A DNA stretch of 64,000 nt from Vampirovibrionales bacterium (lineage in GTDB: Bacteria; Cyanobacteriota; Vampirovibrionia; Vampirovibrionales; Vampirovibrionaceae): NCBI GenBank assembly GCA_029866025.1, contig JARXAD010000013.1, forward strand, positions 1 to 64,000, written 5' to 3'. Position 1 is the stretch's first letter, and each line of letters starts with the position of its first letter. A program made the position numbers and the translations under genes. Under the pieces are notes generated by a model. The model was not told the DNA's origin. It worked only from the letters and a program-made list of their open reading frames with translations, and did no database searches. This document shows, piece after piece, positions 9,694-18,272 of the stretch.

Positions 9694-10080
9694 TTAAGCC
9701 AAGTGGCTATTGACGGTTACCGTGCCCTTTAGCAGTAAATTAATGGGGCATTTTTCCGCAATGCTATGCAGGCGTTCGCGCTGTTCGCCATCCAAGTTGC
9801 CAATTAACGTGATGGTTTTTTCAATGGGGGTCTCGGCTTTATGATCCGCATGGGAGACAGAAACCTCCACGCGCTCTAGGGGCCATTCTTTACGGGTGGC
9901 ATACATGGCTACTGTAATGGCGGTGCAACTGCCCAAGGATGTGAGCAGCATTTGGTGAGGCGACGGGCCGGTATCGCCACCACCGAGGCTATCGGGCACG
10001 TCCAACGTCACGTTGTGAGGGCCAAAGCTGGTGGTGGATTGAAACGGCGTGGCGGTATTAAGCGTAATGGTGGCTTGCAT
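9694..10080 (-). CDS. OsmC/Ohr-family thiol peroxidase-like protein
   Basis: A 128-residue OsmC-fold protein. The family reduces organic hydroperoxides through two conserved cysteines; here they sit in LGSCTAITVAMYA and EKCPINLLL. The pattern (DSLGGGDTGPSPHQMLL) fits the YhfA-like OsmC branch more than Ohr proper, so substrate is uncertain. An imperfect inverted repeat (10096-10117) lies just upstream of its ATG and may regulate this gene, the divergent one, or both. Confidence 0.85.
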   Translation of the reverse strand: MQATITLNTATPFQSTTSFGPHNVTLDVPDSLGGGDTGPSPHQMLLTSLGSCTAITVAMYATRKEWPLERVEVSVSHADHKAETPIEKTITLIGNLDGEQRERLHSIAEKCPINLLLKGTVTVNSHLA

Positions 10081-10095
10081 CGATCGTCCTTTGGG

Positions 10096-10117
10096 TTTGT
10101 ATCAAGGTTGTAACAAA
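10096..10117. promoter_or_regulatory. Inverted-repeat element TTTGT-N12-ACAAA
   Basis: Outer arms TTTGT (10096-10100) and ACAAA (10113-10117), 22 bases in all, with TTGTAAC inside. It lies between divergent genes (OsmC start at 10080, frameshifted gene start at 10233). TTGTAA followed 16 bases later by TAGCAC could also serve as a promoter for the rightward gene. Similar elements occur at 23184, 34409 and 41397. Confidence 0.4.
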
Positions 10118-10232
10118 GTGGGGTGATGGTAGCACAACAAAAGGTTTACGGGGCTTTATAGGGGTAGAATCCATTGGAAAAAATAAAATTAATGAATTCG
10201 ATTACCCCCCACTCCCAGAAAGGCCCTTGATC

Positions 10233-10576
10233 ATGACTAACGTTGGTGTTACCCCCCCTCAGCTAATGTGCGCTTTGGCGCAAGGTTAGGCCCTAATTCT
10301 CAAAAATACTTAAAATATGCCAGCAAGTTTGACTTGCCCGTAGATACTTTTATATTGGAAGCAAAAACAAGAGAGGAGGGGGATAGGGATGCTATAAAAT
10401 ATGCCGGCATAAGAAACAATTTTAAATTTATAGCAGTAATCATGACCCCCACTTATTGCAAAGAAAATTCTGAAATAATTGAGAGAATTAAAGGGATGTT
10501 TCTAAAACATCCCGACAAGGGTGAATTAAAAGAGAGTAATGGCACCTTGTGCCTAATTAGTAAAAAAGAAGACTAA
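10233..10576 (+). CDS. Small accessory protein, reading frame broken at a C7 tract
   Basis: The ATG at 10233 has GAAAGG upstream and encodes MTNVGVTPP, then stops a few codons later. The long frame (VRFGARLGPNSQKYLKYASK onward, stop 10574-10576) is one base out of register. The switch point is a run of seven C at 10252-10258; eight C (or five) would fuse the two into one protein of about 115 residues. The only start for the downstream frame alone is a GTG at 10268 with no ribosome-binding site. With the extra C the protein begins like several other small genes here (VRFG at residues 13-16). It overlaps the convergent ubiD by 20 bases at its 3' end. No domain recognised. A sequencing error is the main alternative. 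Confidence 0.55.
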
Positions 10577-12065
10577 ACCGAGCATTAACAGCCGCCTTGG
10601 TGGCGTCGTCCATATACAACTCTTCGGGCCATTCGCGGGTAAAGCCTTCGGTGGCCCATTTTTTCGTGGCATCAATGCCCACCTTGCTGCCAAAAGCCCA
10701 CATGGGCGTGGCATGATCAAGGGCATCCATCGGCCCCTCAGCAAACATCATGTCGCGCTTGGGGTCGGTGTCGTTAAACACATGAAAAGCGACTTCCGAC
10801 ACGTTTTGCACGTCCACGTGCTTGTCCACCACAATCACATACTTGGTAAACATCATTTGGCCAAAGCCCCAAATGCTGCTCATAATTTTTTTGGCGTGGC
10901 CCGGGTAGCGTTTATCAATACTCACAATCATGCAATTGTGGAAGACCCCTTCCCACGGTAGGTTCATGTCCACAATTTCTGGCACAAACAAGCGAACACA
11001 GGGCAAGAAAATTTGTTCAATGGCTTTGCCCATGTAGCAGTCTTCTTGGGGGGGTTTGCCCACAATGGTGGTTTGATACATCGGATTCTTCCGATGCGTC
11101 ATGGCGGTTAGGTGAAACACAGGGTAGTCATCGGCCAAGCTGTAATAACCGGTGTGGTCCCCAAAAGGCCCTTCGTTGCGTAGCTCATCCACCAGCACGT
11201 AGCCTTCCAGCACAATTTCACTATCGGCAGGCACTTCGTTATCAATGGTTTTGCATTTCACCACTTCTACGGGAGTGTTATGAAGGAATCCGGCAAAAAT
11301 CAGTTCATCAATGCCGGGGGGCAAGGGTGCTGCACTGCTAAAGGTAATGTGGGGGCTGCACCCAATGGCCACGGCCACTTCCAGTCGGTCTTTGCCCATG
11401 GCGCGGGCGTTTTCGTACAGGCGGTTGCCATCGTGGTGTTTTTGCCAGTGCATCCCCGTGGTGCAGTTATCGTATTTTTGCAAGCGATACATGCCCACAT
11501 TGCGTTCGCCGGTAGCGGGGTCTTTCACAAACACGGTGCCAAAGGTAATGTAGGGGCCGCCATCGTCTGGCCAGCAGGTGAGGATGGGGAGCTTATCCAG
11601 CATGGGCTGGGTGGTGTCCGTAATCACCACCTCTTGGCAAGGGGCCGATTCTTTGAGGGTGTTGCCCCAGTTGTTTTCCCACGTGCGGGGCAAAAAGTTT
11701 TTCAGGTCGGCTAGCTTGGGTAGGAGGGTAATGGCTTCTAGCAGGTTGGTGGGTTTGGTGGGTTTTAAAAAAAACTCAATGCGTTTTTGGATGTCTTTGT
11801 AACTGTCGGCTCCCACCATCAGCAACATGCGTTCCGTTGCGCCTAGGGCGTTAATGAGGAGCGGCACATCGCTTTTGGTGCCATTGGCCTGCGTCACATT
11901 GTGAAACAGCAGGGCCTTGTTTTTATCGCGCGGGGCTTTGCTAACGCGATCCGTGATTTCCGTAATTTCCAAATGGCAACTCACGGGCTCGTAAATGTCC
12001 AGCAAGTCGTCGCGCTGACGCAAAATATCCACAAACTGGCGTAAGTCTTTATACGGGGCGGCCAT
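10557..12065 (-). CDS. ubiD: UbiD-family prenylated-FMN decarboxylase
   Basis: A 502-residue protein matching UbiD (E. coli 497). It would decarboxylate an aromatic or unsaturated acid, classically 3-polyprenyl-4-hydroxybenzoate in ubiquinone synthesis, using prenylated FMN. Landmarks: PYKDLRQFVDIL at the start, MYRLQKYD and MHWQKHHDG around the cofactor site, and EGPFGDHTGYYS with the acidic catalytic residues. No ubiX (the prenyl-FMN synthase it needs) lies in the window. Substrate is uncertain because UbiD proteins also act in menaquinone-related and catabolic pathways. Its 3' end overlaps the convergent small gene by 20 bases. A C7 run inside it (GKPPQ) is in frame. Confidence 0.88.
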   Translation of the reverse strand: MAAPYKDLRQFVDILRQRDDLLDIYEPVSCHLEITEITDRVSKAPRDKNKALLFHNVTQANGTKSDVPLLINALGATERMLLMVGADSYKDIQKRIEFFLKPTKPTNLLEAITLLPKLADLKNFLPRTWENNWGNTLKESAPCQEVVITDTTQPMLDKLPILTCWPDDGGPYITFGTVFVKDPATGERNVGMYRLQKYDNCTTGMHWQKHHDGNRLYENARAMGKDRLEVAVAIGCSPHITFSSAAPLPPGIDELIFAGFLHNTPVEVVKCKTIDNEVPADSEIVLEGYVLVDELRNEGPFGDHTGYYSLADDYPVFHLTAMTHRKNPMYQTTIVGKPPQEDCYMGKAIEQIFLPCVRLFVPEIVDMNLPWEGVFHNCMIVSIDKRYPGHAKKIMSSIWGFGQMMFTKYVIVVDKHVDVQNVSEVAFHVFNDTDPKRDMMFAEGPMDALDHATPMWAFGSKVGIDATKKWATEGFTREWPEELYMDDATKAAVNARFSLLFY

Positions 12066-12213
12066 GGCAACATCTCAGCTTTACCTAACGGTACCCACTT
12101 AGTATGGCGCTAAGTCGCGTGTGCCTCAAGTAAAGAGTGGTGTAGCCTAAGCGCAAGGCTAGAGGCTATAATGTTAAACAGTTGTCAATAATCCCTACGT
12201 TAGGAATCTACCC

Positions 12214-14232
12214 GTGTCTGTTGCCGCTACTGCTTTTATTACTGTCCACTTGCCCGATGGCTCATCGCGTACTTTGCCCACTGGCAGCACCGGCTATGAT
12301 TTGGCCGCTAGCATTGGCGCTGGGCTGGCCAAAGCCGCCGTGGCCATCGTCCTCGAACCTCATCCTCTTGGGGGCGGCAATCAACACACCTGCGCAGGTC
12401 ATAGCCACGGGCCCACCATTAAAGACTTTAACTATGCCCTGCAAGATGGCGACACCGTCAAAATTCTCACCACCAAAGACGAACTCTCGCTGGATGTGCT
12501 GCGCCATAGCGCCGCTCATATACTGGCCCAAGCGGTGCAAAACCTATACACAGATGCCAAAATTGCCATTGGCCCCTGCATTGAAGACGGCTTTTACTAC
12601 GATTTTGACATTGCCAGTCACACCCTAACCCCGGAGGATTTTCCTGCCATTGAGGCAGAAATGAAGCGCATTGCTAACCAAGGCCAAAAACTGGTACAGC
12701 GGGTGGTGAACAACCCCCATGAGCAGGTGAAAACCATTCGCGCAGCAGGGGAAATTTACAAAGCCGATATTTTAGAAAAGTACGCCGATAGCAACCCCAC
12801 CTACTATGTGTGCGTGGATGGCTCAACCGGCAAAGACGTTTGGTTTGACGTGTGTGAAGGCCCCCACGTGCCCGATACCAGCTGGTTAAAAGCCTTTAAA
12901 CTGCTGAGTGTGAGTGGTGCTTACTGGCGGGGTGATGAAAAAAATGCCCAGCTACAGCGGGTGTATGCCACGGCTTTTTGGAGTCAGAAAGATCTGGATG
13001 AGTTTATTCAGCGCCGTGAAGAAGCCGACAAACGGGACCACCGTAAATTGGCGAGAGAACTAGACCTGTTTAGCATTAAAGACGAAGTAGGCCCTGGTTT
13101 GGTGCTGTGGCACCAAAATTTAGCCGTGGTGCGCGAACAACTGGAAACCATGCTGAAGCGAAAGCTACGCAAGGCGGGGTACCACACCGTGTTTACTCCC
13201 CATTTGGCCAAGCGCGATTTGTGGGATATTTCCGGCCACACCAGCCACTACCTTGAGAACATGTTCACGATGGACATTGAAGGGCAAGAGTATCTCCTCA
13301 AGCCCATGAACTGCCCCATGCACACCATGATTTTCAAATCCAATTTGCACAGCTATCGCGAATTGCCCATTCGTATTGCGGAATTAGGCACCGTGTACCG
13401 TTACGAAAAAAGCGGCGTAATGCACGGCTTAAATCGTGTGCGCGGCTTTACGCAAGACGATGCTCATATTTTTTGCCGCCCGGATCAGGTGCAAAGCGAA
13501 ATTGTGAGCACCATTCGCCTGATTGATGAAATTTTTAAGCTCTTTGGCATGCAGTTTTCACAGGTGGAGTTGTCCACCCGTCCTGAAAAATACGTGGGCG
13601 AATTGGCGGATTGGGACTTGGCGGAAAGCGCACTCAAAGCCGCTTTGGAAGAATACGGCTTGCCGTATGAAATAAACGAGGGCGACGGCGCCTTTTACGG
13701 CCCAAAAATCGATTTTAAAATTAAAGACGCCATTGGCCGTAGTTGGCAGTGCAGTACCGTGCAGCTTGATTTTAACCTTCCCGAGCGTTTTAGCCTAAAA
13801 TACAAAGATTCGGACGGCAGCGATAAAATCCCGTTCATGATCCACCGTGCCATTTTTGGCAGCCTAGAGCGCTTTGCGGGGATTTTGATTGAACACTACG
13901 CGGGGGCCTTCCCAGCATGGTTGGCGCCCAAACAGGTGGCCATTCTCACCATTGCCGATCGTCACAACGACTACGCCGAGCAAGTGGCCAAGGTGCTGTC
14001 GGATGCTGATATTCGAGTAACACTGGATACCACCAGCGAGAAGATTAACGGCAAGGTGCGCAAGGCGGAACTGGCCAAAATACCCTACATGCTGGTGTTG
14101 GGTGATAAAGAAGCCGAAACCCAAACGGTGAGTGTGCGTAGCAAAGCGGAAGGCAAAACCATCGGTAGCTTCCCACTGTCAGACTGGCTGGGCCAGCTGT
14201 CTTCGGAGGTAGCGGCCTCGCTGGGCGGCTAA
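12214..14232 (+). CDS. thrS: Threonyl-tRNA synthetase
   Basis: Class II synthetase charging tRNA-Thr, 672 residues. Domain order is complete: TGS (residues 1-65), the editing domain with SAAHILAQAV and its HxxxH histidines, the catalytic core, and the anticodon-binding domain. Zinc ligands are visible as the Cys of MNCPMH, the His of DDAHIFC and the His of MIHRAIFGS. Motif 2 is RYEKSGVMHGLNRVRGFTQDD. The start is a GTG at 12214 with AGGA 8 bases upstream; no better ATG exists. Confidence 0.96.
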   Translation: MSVAATAFITVHLPDGSSRTLPTGSTGYDLAASIGAGLAKAAVAIVLEPHPLGGGNQHTCAGHSHGPTIKDFNYALQDGDTVKILTTKDELSLDVLRHSAAHILAQAVQNLYTDAKIAIGPCIEDGFYYDFDIASHTLTPEDFPAIEAEMKRIANQGQKLVQRVVNNPHEQVKTIRAAGEIYKADILEKYADSNPTYYVCVDGSTGKDVWFDVCEGPHVPDTSWLKAFKLLSVSGAYWRGDEKNAQLQRVYATAFWSQKDLDEFIQRREEADKRDHRKLARELDLFSIKDEVGPGLVLWHQNLAVVREQLETMLKRKLRKAGYHTVFTPHLAKRDLWDISGHTSHYLENMFTMDIEGQEYLLKPMNCPMHTMIFKSNLHSYRELPIRIAELGTVYRYEKSGVMHGLNRVRGFTQDDAHIFCRPDQVQSEIVSTIRLIDEIFKLFGMQFSQVELSTRPEKYVGELADWDLAESALKAALEEYGLPYEINEGDGAFYGPKIDFKIKDAIGRSWQCSTVQLDFNLPERFSLKYKDSDGSDKIPFMIHRAIFGSLERFAGILIEHYAGAFPAWLAPKQVAILTIADRHNDYAEQVAKVLSDADIRVTLDTTSEKINGKVRKAELAKIPYMLVLGDKEAETQTVSVRSKAEGKTIGSFPLSDWLGQLSSEVAASLGG

Positions 14233-14390
14233 CGCACCATTGAGATCCACTGAGTACAGCGGAGAATCGGCACAACTGCCAACCCCCCCTGAGTGGTGGC
14301 TTGCTTGGAACGAGCGCCAAGACTTGAAACGACCGTGGTTAATAATCCCTAACCGCCACCCAAGATCCCCCTTGCATAGGTAAGCTTCGC

Positions 14391-14735
14391 TTACCCGATG
14401 GCGCGGGTGTGGTGGGGAGACGGGTCATCAGAGCGGTAGCGGCCTACTTGCTGGCGGTGGGTGCGTAGCTGTTGGCAGGCTTGTTGCACCTGGGCCATTT
14501 GATTGAGAAGGGACGCTTGCAGGGCTTGCTCAGTGCTGGCCACAGATTCCAGCTTTTGCAGTACCTCGGGAGCACTGGGCACGATGGGCTTTTCGTGGTG
14601 TAACTTGGCAAGCAGGGCATCCCGCTGGTGGAGCAGGTGGTTCATGCGGGGCCAGTCTTGCTGAGGTAGCAGCGAGAGAAGTTGCCCCGTAATAAGGGCC
14701 AGTTCATCGACAAGAATGTTAAAGGACTGTGACAT
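14391..14735 (-). CDS. Small helical protein downstream of fliS, possibly FliT-like
   Basis: A 114-residue, Gln/Leu-rich, probably all-helical protein (two predicted coiled segments, about 5-50 and 60-100). It lies 73 bases downstream of fliS on the same strand. Short helical chaperones such as FliT are often encoded right after FliS, so a flagellar export chaperone is plausible, but there is no diagnostic motif. A GGTAAGC-TTC-GCTTACC hairpin (14379-14395) overlaps its stop codon. Confidence 0.55.
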   Translation of the reverse strand: MSQSFNILVDELALITGQLLSLLPQQDWPRMNHLLHQRDALLAKLHHEKPIVPSAPEVLQKLESVASTEQALQASLLNQMAQVQQACQQLRTHRQQVGRYRSDDPSPHHTRAIG

Positions 14736-14808
14736 GACTAAAAAACCTTTGGAACGTCTGGTTGAAGCAGGTGTGGATTGCCCTGTAACGATGTACTAGG
14801 GAGGGATG

Positions 14809-15342
14809 CTAAATATGGGTTTGAATTCGCTTGGCCTCTTCCCCTGGTGTGGGCAATGCGCCGCTGCGATAGCTGGAGGCAGCCGCTTTATCTTGGTTGG
14901 CATTTTTAATAGCCTGTTCCCAGGTTGCTTTAAGGGATACCAAGTGCTTTAACACCTCATCAACGGCATGAGGATCTTTTTTAAGGTTAGCGTGTACCAG
15001 CCGGTAATGGAGGTACTCGTAAAGACGGTAAAGGTTTTCGGCAATTTCGCCTCCCACTTCCATGTCCAGGGTCAGCATAAATTCCGTAATAATGCGTTGA
15101 GTTTTTACCAGGTTGTTGTGGGTTTTCTCAATATCTTTGTCTGCAATGCCTTTTTTGGCGATTTTTAAAAATCGGATGGCGCCTTCGTACAATAAAATAA
15201 GCACTTCTTCGGGTGAAGCCGTGGTAATTTCGTTATTTTTATATTGCTTGGCCAAATTCGCCGCCTGATTGACGGTGTAAGGCTGCGATAATCCTTGGGC
15301 TGGCTGGCCAGGCATGGCTGAATAAGCCGCGGAATACGTCAT
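14809..15342 (-). CDS. fliS: Flagellar secretion chaperone FliS
   Basis: Binds flagellin in the cytoplasm and delivers it to the flagellar export apparatus. The FliS core is clear: ITTASPEEVLILLYEGAIRFL, then AIDKD-like IADKDIEKTHNNLVKTQRII, and the helix MEVGGEIAENLYRLYEYLHYRL. The N-terminus is extended by about 30 residues and the C-terminus by about 25. Start taken at ATG 15342 (MTYSAAYS), which has AGGA 9 bases upstream. No flagellin gene is in view. Confidence 0.93.
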   Translation of the reverse strand: MTYSAAYSAMPGQPAQGLSQPYTVNQAANLAKQYKNNEITTASPEEVLILLYEGAIRFLKIAKKGIADKDIEKTHNNLVKTQRIITEFMLTLDMEVGGEIAENLYRLYEYLHYRLVHANLKKDPHAVDEVLKHLVSLKATWEQAIKNANQDKAAASSYRSGALPTPGEEAKRIQTHI

Positions 15343-15654
15343 AGTGTGACAAATCCTGTCTCTCGATGCTGCCTTTGCAGGCAATTCCAAACCGTTATGG
15401 TTCCGTATCGACACTCTACTAGCCTAGCATTAGGCCTAGGTCCCCAACGTCCTCCATCCGTGGTAGGCCTGCAAAGCAGGCTTAATAAAGGGCCTATGGG
15501 CTGTTCGGTAGTCTGTTTGGGGCGAAAGCTGCTGAACGGCGTATTGCATTTTGGCATCTTTTTGCGTTGCATGAGTGGGCTCCCTTCGCTAATGAGGGGC
15601 GGCTTAAATCACTCGGGCTTATTGTTACTTCAATTTTTTAGGGGATTAAACCAA

Positions 15655-17169
15655 ATGAATCTTTCCATGGTGTCTGCTTTGTCTACCCTGCGTTTTGCTG
15701 GCCATAAGCCTGCGACAACCCCACTGGCCTTTAGCGCTTTGGCCCCTACCCGCGCCGATGTGTTTTTTGCCAGCACCCTGCGCTTTGGGTCTTTCCCTCA
15801 CACCCTTAAAACCAACGCCAAAAGCGTAGAAGGGGCTAGTATTATCGCAGACCCTAATAACGAAAACCTATTCCATATTAAGATTGGCAATAACACGGGT
15901 ACCATTGAGTACGACTCTAAGAAATATGATCCGAAAATTACTTCGGTTTCAGTGTCTCCCACCAAAGAAGGAGCCTATGGTGTTGTTACCAAAACAACTC
16001 TAGCTGATGAGAAAACGGTTAGCTTTGTAACCACCAGCAATGGAGCCCATGACGTTGCAGGGGTGAAAGTAACACTACAAGGTCAACCCAATGGATTAGA
16101 TACACCCGAAAAGAAACTTGCCTTAAACGTTTCTTTAGCAAAGGCAGAGACTCATGTTTTCCCCACAACCCCTCCACAAACACTGGTAACCAAAGGCTAT
16201 ATGCCCAACGTTGGCATTGGCGAACGCCTAGACTACTTATTGAAAGCGGCTGGTGGTGTTTACAAACCTGAATTAACATTGGTACCCGGTGAAACAATCA
16301 CCAACAAACTTATTCAACACTATGCCGCCTATGGTATTAAAGAATTTTTTATTCCTGTCCATGAATCTCGTTTACAGGCGTTTAAAGTGGCTTGGGCTAA
16401 TTTTAAGCCCTTGCATCGAGAATTAACGGGTGTAACTGTAAACTTCAGCCCAGAAACCCAAAAAACAGGAACGGCTGGTCCCTTGGTTGAAATGTTAAGG
16501 CAGGGTGTTATCAAACAAAACGAGCCTCTGTTTGTCGCGATGGGCGATCATGCCCTACAACCTGGTTTGGATGTGGGGAAACTCATTACTAATTTTGATA
16601 AAAAGAAGGCAGATGGCGCCTTAATTGGGGTGCAAGTGCCTGAAGCCGTCTATCCAAGCTACGGCGTGTTTACCATTGATAAGCAAGGCCATGTTGGTAA
16701 GTTTTACGAAAAACCCCCCGAAGAAGTTGTGCAAAAAGAACTCCATAATGTTCCTGCGGGCGTAAATACAGCCATTATGGTACTGGGGCCTAAATCCTTG
16801 GCAAAATTAGTGGAAACCAAAGAAAAAATTGACAAAAAAATGATCGATTCCGTTGATGGCGGCATTGATTTTTCCAAACACCTGTGGGAACCCAACGCCA
16901 ACTTGAATGATGGAGATGAAGGTAAACTTACAGTGCAAGGGATGACTCAACCTCAATCCACTTGGGTAGATGTGGGGAACGTTGGAGTACTGATGCAAAC
17001 CATCCGCCGCATTGCTAATGGCGATTTATACGGTGTAAAAGAAACAAAGGCGGCCCGTAAAACCGTGGGCAAAAACAATGAAATTTACTACAACGATTGC
17101 AAAGCTTTGGTTGACAGCAATAAGCTAAAGTATGTTGCAAAAGGCAACACCATGGTTGTTGTGAACTAA
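15655..17169 (+). CDS. Sugar nucleotidyltransferase-like protein
   Basis: A 504-residue protein. Residues 1-95 carry two copies of an S-T-L-R-F-A/G motif (about 10-16 and 40-45), similar to the starts of small accessory genes here. From about residue 195 it resembles the nucleotidyltransferase fold of GDP-mannose or ADP-glucose pyrophosphorylases: GIGERLDYLLKAAGG, VAMGDHALQPGLDVGKLI (like the usual GD-hairpin), AVYPSYGVFTIDKQGHVGKFYEKP, NTAIMVLGPKSL and a closing WVDVGNVGVLMQTIRRIANG. The usual N-terminal GGxGTRL loop is not obvious, so activity is uncertain. I start at ATG 15655 (AGGGGA upstream) rather than a longer frame overlapping the fliS promoter region. Confidence 0.6.
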   Translation: MNLSMVSALSTLRFAGHKPATTPLAFSALAPTRADVFFASTLRFGSFPHTLKTNAKSVEGASIIADPNNENLFHIKIGNNTGTIEYDSKKYDPKITSVSVSPTKEGAYGVVTKTTLADEKTVSFVTTSNGAHDVAGVKVTLQGQPNGLDTPEKKLALNVSLAKAETHVFPTTPPQTLVTKGYMPNVGIGERLDYLLKAAGGVYKPELTLVPGETITNKLIQHYAAYGIKEFFIPVHESRLQAFKVAWANFKPLHRELTGVTVNFSPETQKTGTAGPLVEMLRQGVIKQNEPLFVAMGDHALQPGLDVGKLITNFDKKKADGALIGVQVPEAVYPSYGVFTIDKQGHVGKFYEKPPEEVVQKELHNVPAGVNTAIMVLGPKSLAKLVETKEKIDKKMIDSVDGGIDFSKHLWEPNANLNDGDEGKLTVQGMTQPQSTWVDVGNVGVLMQTIRRIANGDLYGVKETKAARKTVGKNNEIYYNDCKALVDSNKLKYVAKGNTMVVVN

Positions 17170-17194
17170 CCCAATACTCTGTTTATGGTTTACT

Positions 17195-17236
17195 GCAGCG
17201 TGGCTCTCGATGGTTTTTGAGGGCCACGTTGCTTTT
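17195..17236 (+). terminator. Terminator after the nucleotidyltransferase-like gene
   Basis: A 14-bp stem (17195-17208 with 17219-17232, one G-T pair and no bulge) with a 10-base loop, followed by TTTT. It lies 26 bases after the upstream stop codon and 38 bases before ksgA. Confidence 0.7.
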
Positions 17237-17273
17237 AGCCCTCACCGACCCCTCTTCTTCTTCGGATTTTTTT

Positions 17274-18272
17274 ATGACGCCCCTGCCCTCGACTGATAAA
17301 ACAACGGACAAAACCCTCAACAAGGCACCGAAGCCCACCAGCGCCAAGGCCAATCGGTCGTATGGCGTTAGCCCCGATAAAAAATTGGGCCAGCACTGGC
17401 TGGTGGATCCCAGCGTCATTAGCGCCATGGTGAGTGCGGTAATGCACGATGGCAACCAAGATCCCTTATCAAACCAGGCTTGCTTGGTGGAGATTGGTCC
17501 GGGGACGGGGGCATTGACGGGGCCCTTGGTAGAGGCGGCACTCACAGACTCGGAGCGTTATTTGTTTGCCGTGGATTTGGATCGACGTTCCATTGCCGCT
17601 TTACACCAGCGTTTTGGCCCAGACAGCGAGAACCCTCAGCCACGGTTGCATGCCTTTCAAGGCGATATTTTGCGTCACACCCCCGAGAGTTTTTTGGCTC
17701 TAGACAAGGATTTTCCCTCGCAAGGGCCCATTAGTGTGGTGGGCAACTTGCCGTATCAAATCACGGCGCCCATTCTCATGCACTTGTTGGGCGATGCTGC
17801 CAAACCCAGCCCGTGGTTGGGTCGGGTACAGTCCCTCACGCTGATGATGCAACAAGAAGTGGCGGAACGCCTCATTGCGAGCCCTCGCACCAAGGCGTAT
17901 AGCCCTCTTAGCTTGGCGGTGCAAGGCTCGTGCGAGATTGTGCCCGTGCTGCTCAATATTTCGCCCAAGGCCTTTAAGCCTTCTCCCAAAGTGGAATCAG
18001 CCGTATTGCAATTGATTCCACGGCAGCAGCCGCTGTGGGCAAATGTGGACGGCCGGTTGTTCCAAACCCTAGTGCGAACGGCCTTTAATCAACGGCGCAA
18101 AACCTTGCTCAACAGCTTGGGTAGCTTGGTACCTAAAGAAGTTTTGCAAACCGTGTCTCATACGGATTTGGCTGAACACTGGCCAACGTTGCGAGCCGAT
18201 GCCATTGGTATGAGTGACTATTTGGCTCTGACGGAGGCCTTAACCCCGTGGGATAAAGCCAACCGTGGCTAA
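17274..18272 (+). CDS. rsmA: 16S rRNA dimethyladenosine transferase (KsgA/RsmA)
   Basis: SAM-dependent dimethylation of the two adjacent adenosines near the 3' end of 16S rRNA during small-subunit assembly. Landmarks are the KLGQHWLVDP start, the SAM loop VEIGPGTGALTGPL, acidic AVDLD, and the catalytic VVGNLPYQIT. C-terminal RNA-binding part has TAFNQRRKTLLNSL. Residues 1-30 are a basic extension. Start chosen at ATG 17274 (MTPLPSTD); Shine-Dalgarno is weak. It overlaps ispE by 8 bases, so the two are translationally coupled. Confidence 0.94.
   Translation: MTPLPSTDKTTDKTLNKAPKPTSAKANRSYGVSPDKKLGQHWLVDPSVISAMVSAVMHDGNQDPLSNQACLVEIGPGTGALTGPLVEAALTDSERYLFAVDLDRRSIAALHQRFGPDSENPQPRLHAFQGDILRHTPESFLALDKDFPSQGPISVVGNLPYQITAPILMHLLGDAAKPSPWLGRVQSLTLMMQQEVAERLIASPRTKAYSPLSLAVQGSCEIVPVLLNISPKAFKPSPKVESAVLQLIPRQQPLWANVDGRLFQTLVRTAFNQRRKTLLNSLGSLVPKEVLQTVSHTDLAEHWPTLRADAIGMSDYLALTEALTPWDKANRG

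Noticed and set aside
11280-11714. Open frame antisense to ubiD
   Set aside because: Shadow of a conserved gene; Gly/His-rich translation with no domain.
15346-15654. N-terminal extension of 103 residues on the nucleotidyltransferase-like protein
   Set aside because: It overlaps the fliS 5' region, has Cys-rich unlikely sequence, and a good ribosome-binding site precedes ATG 15655.
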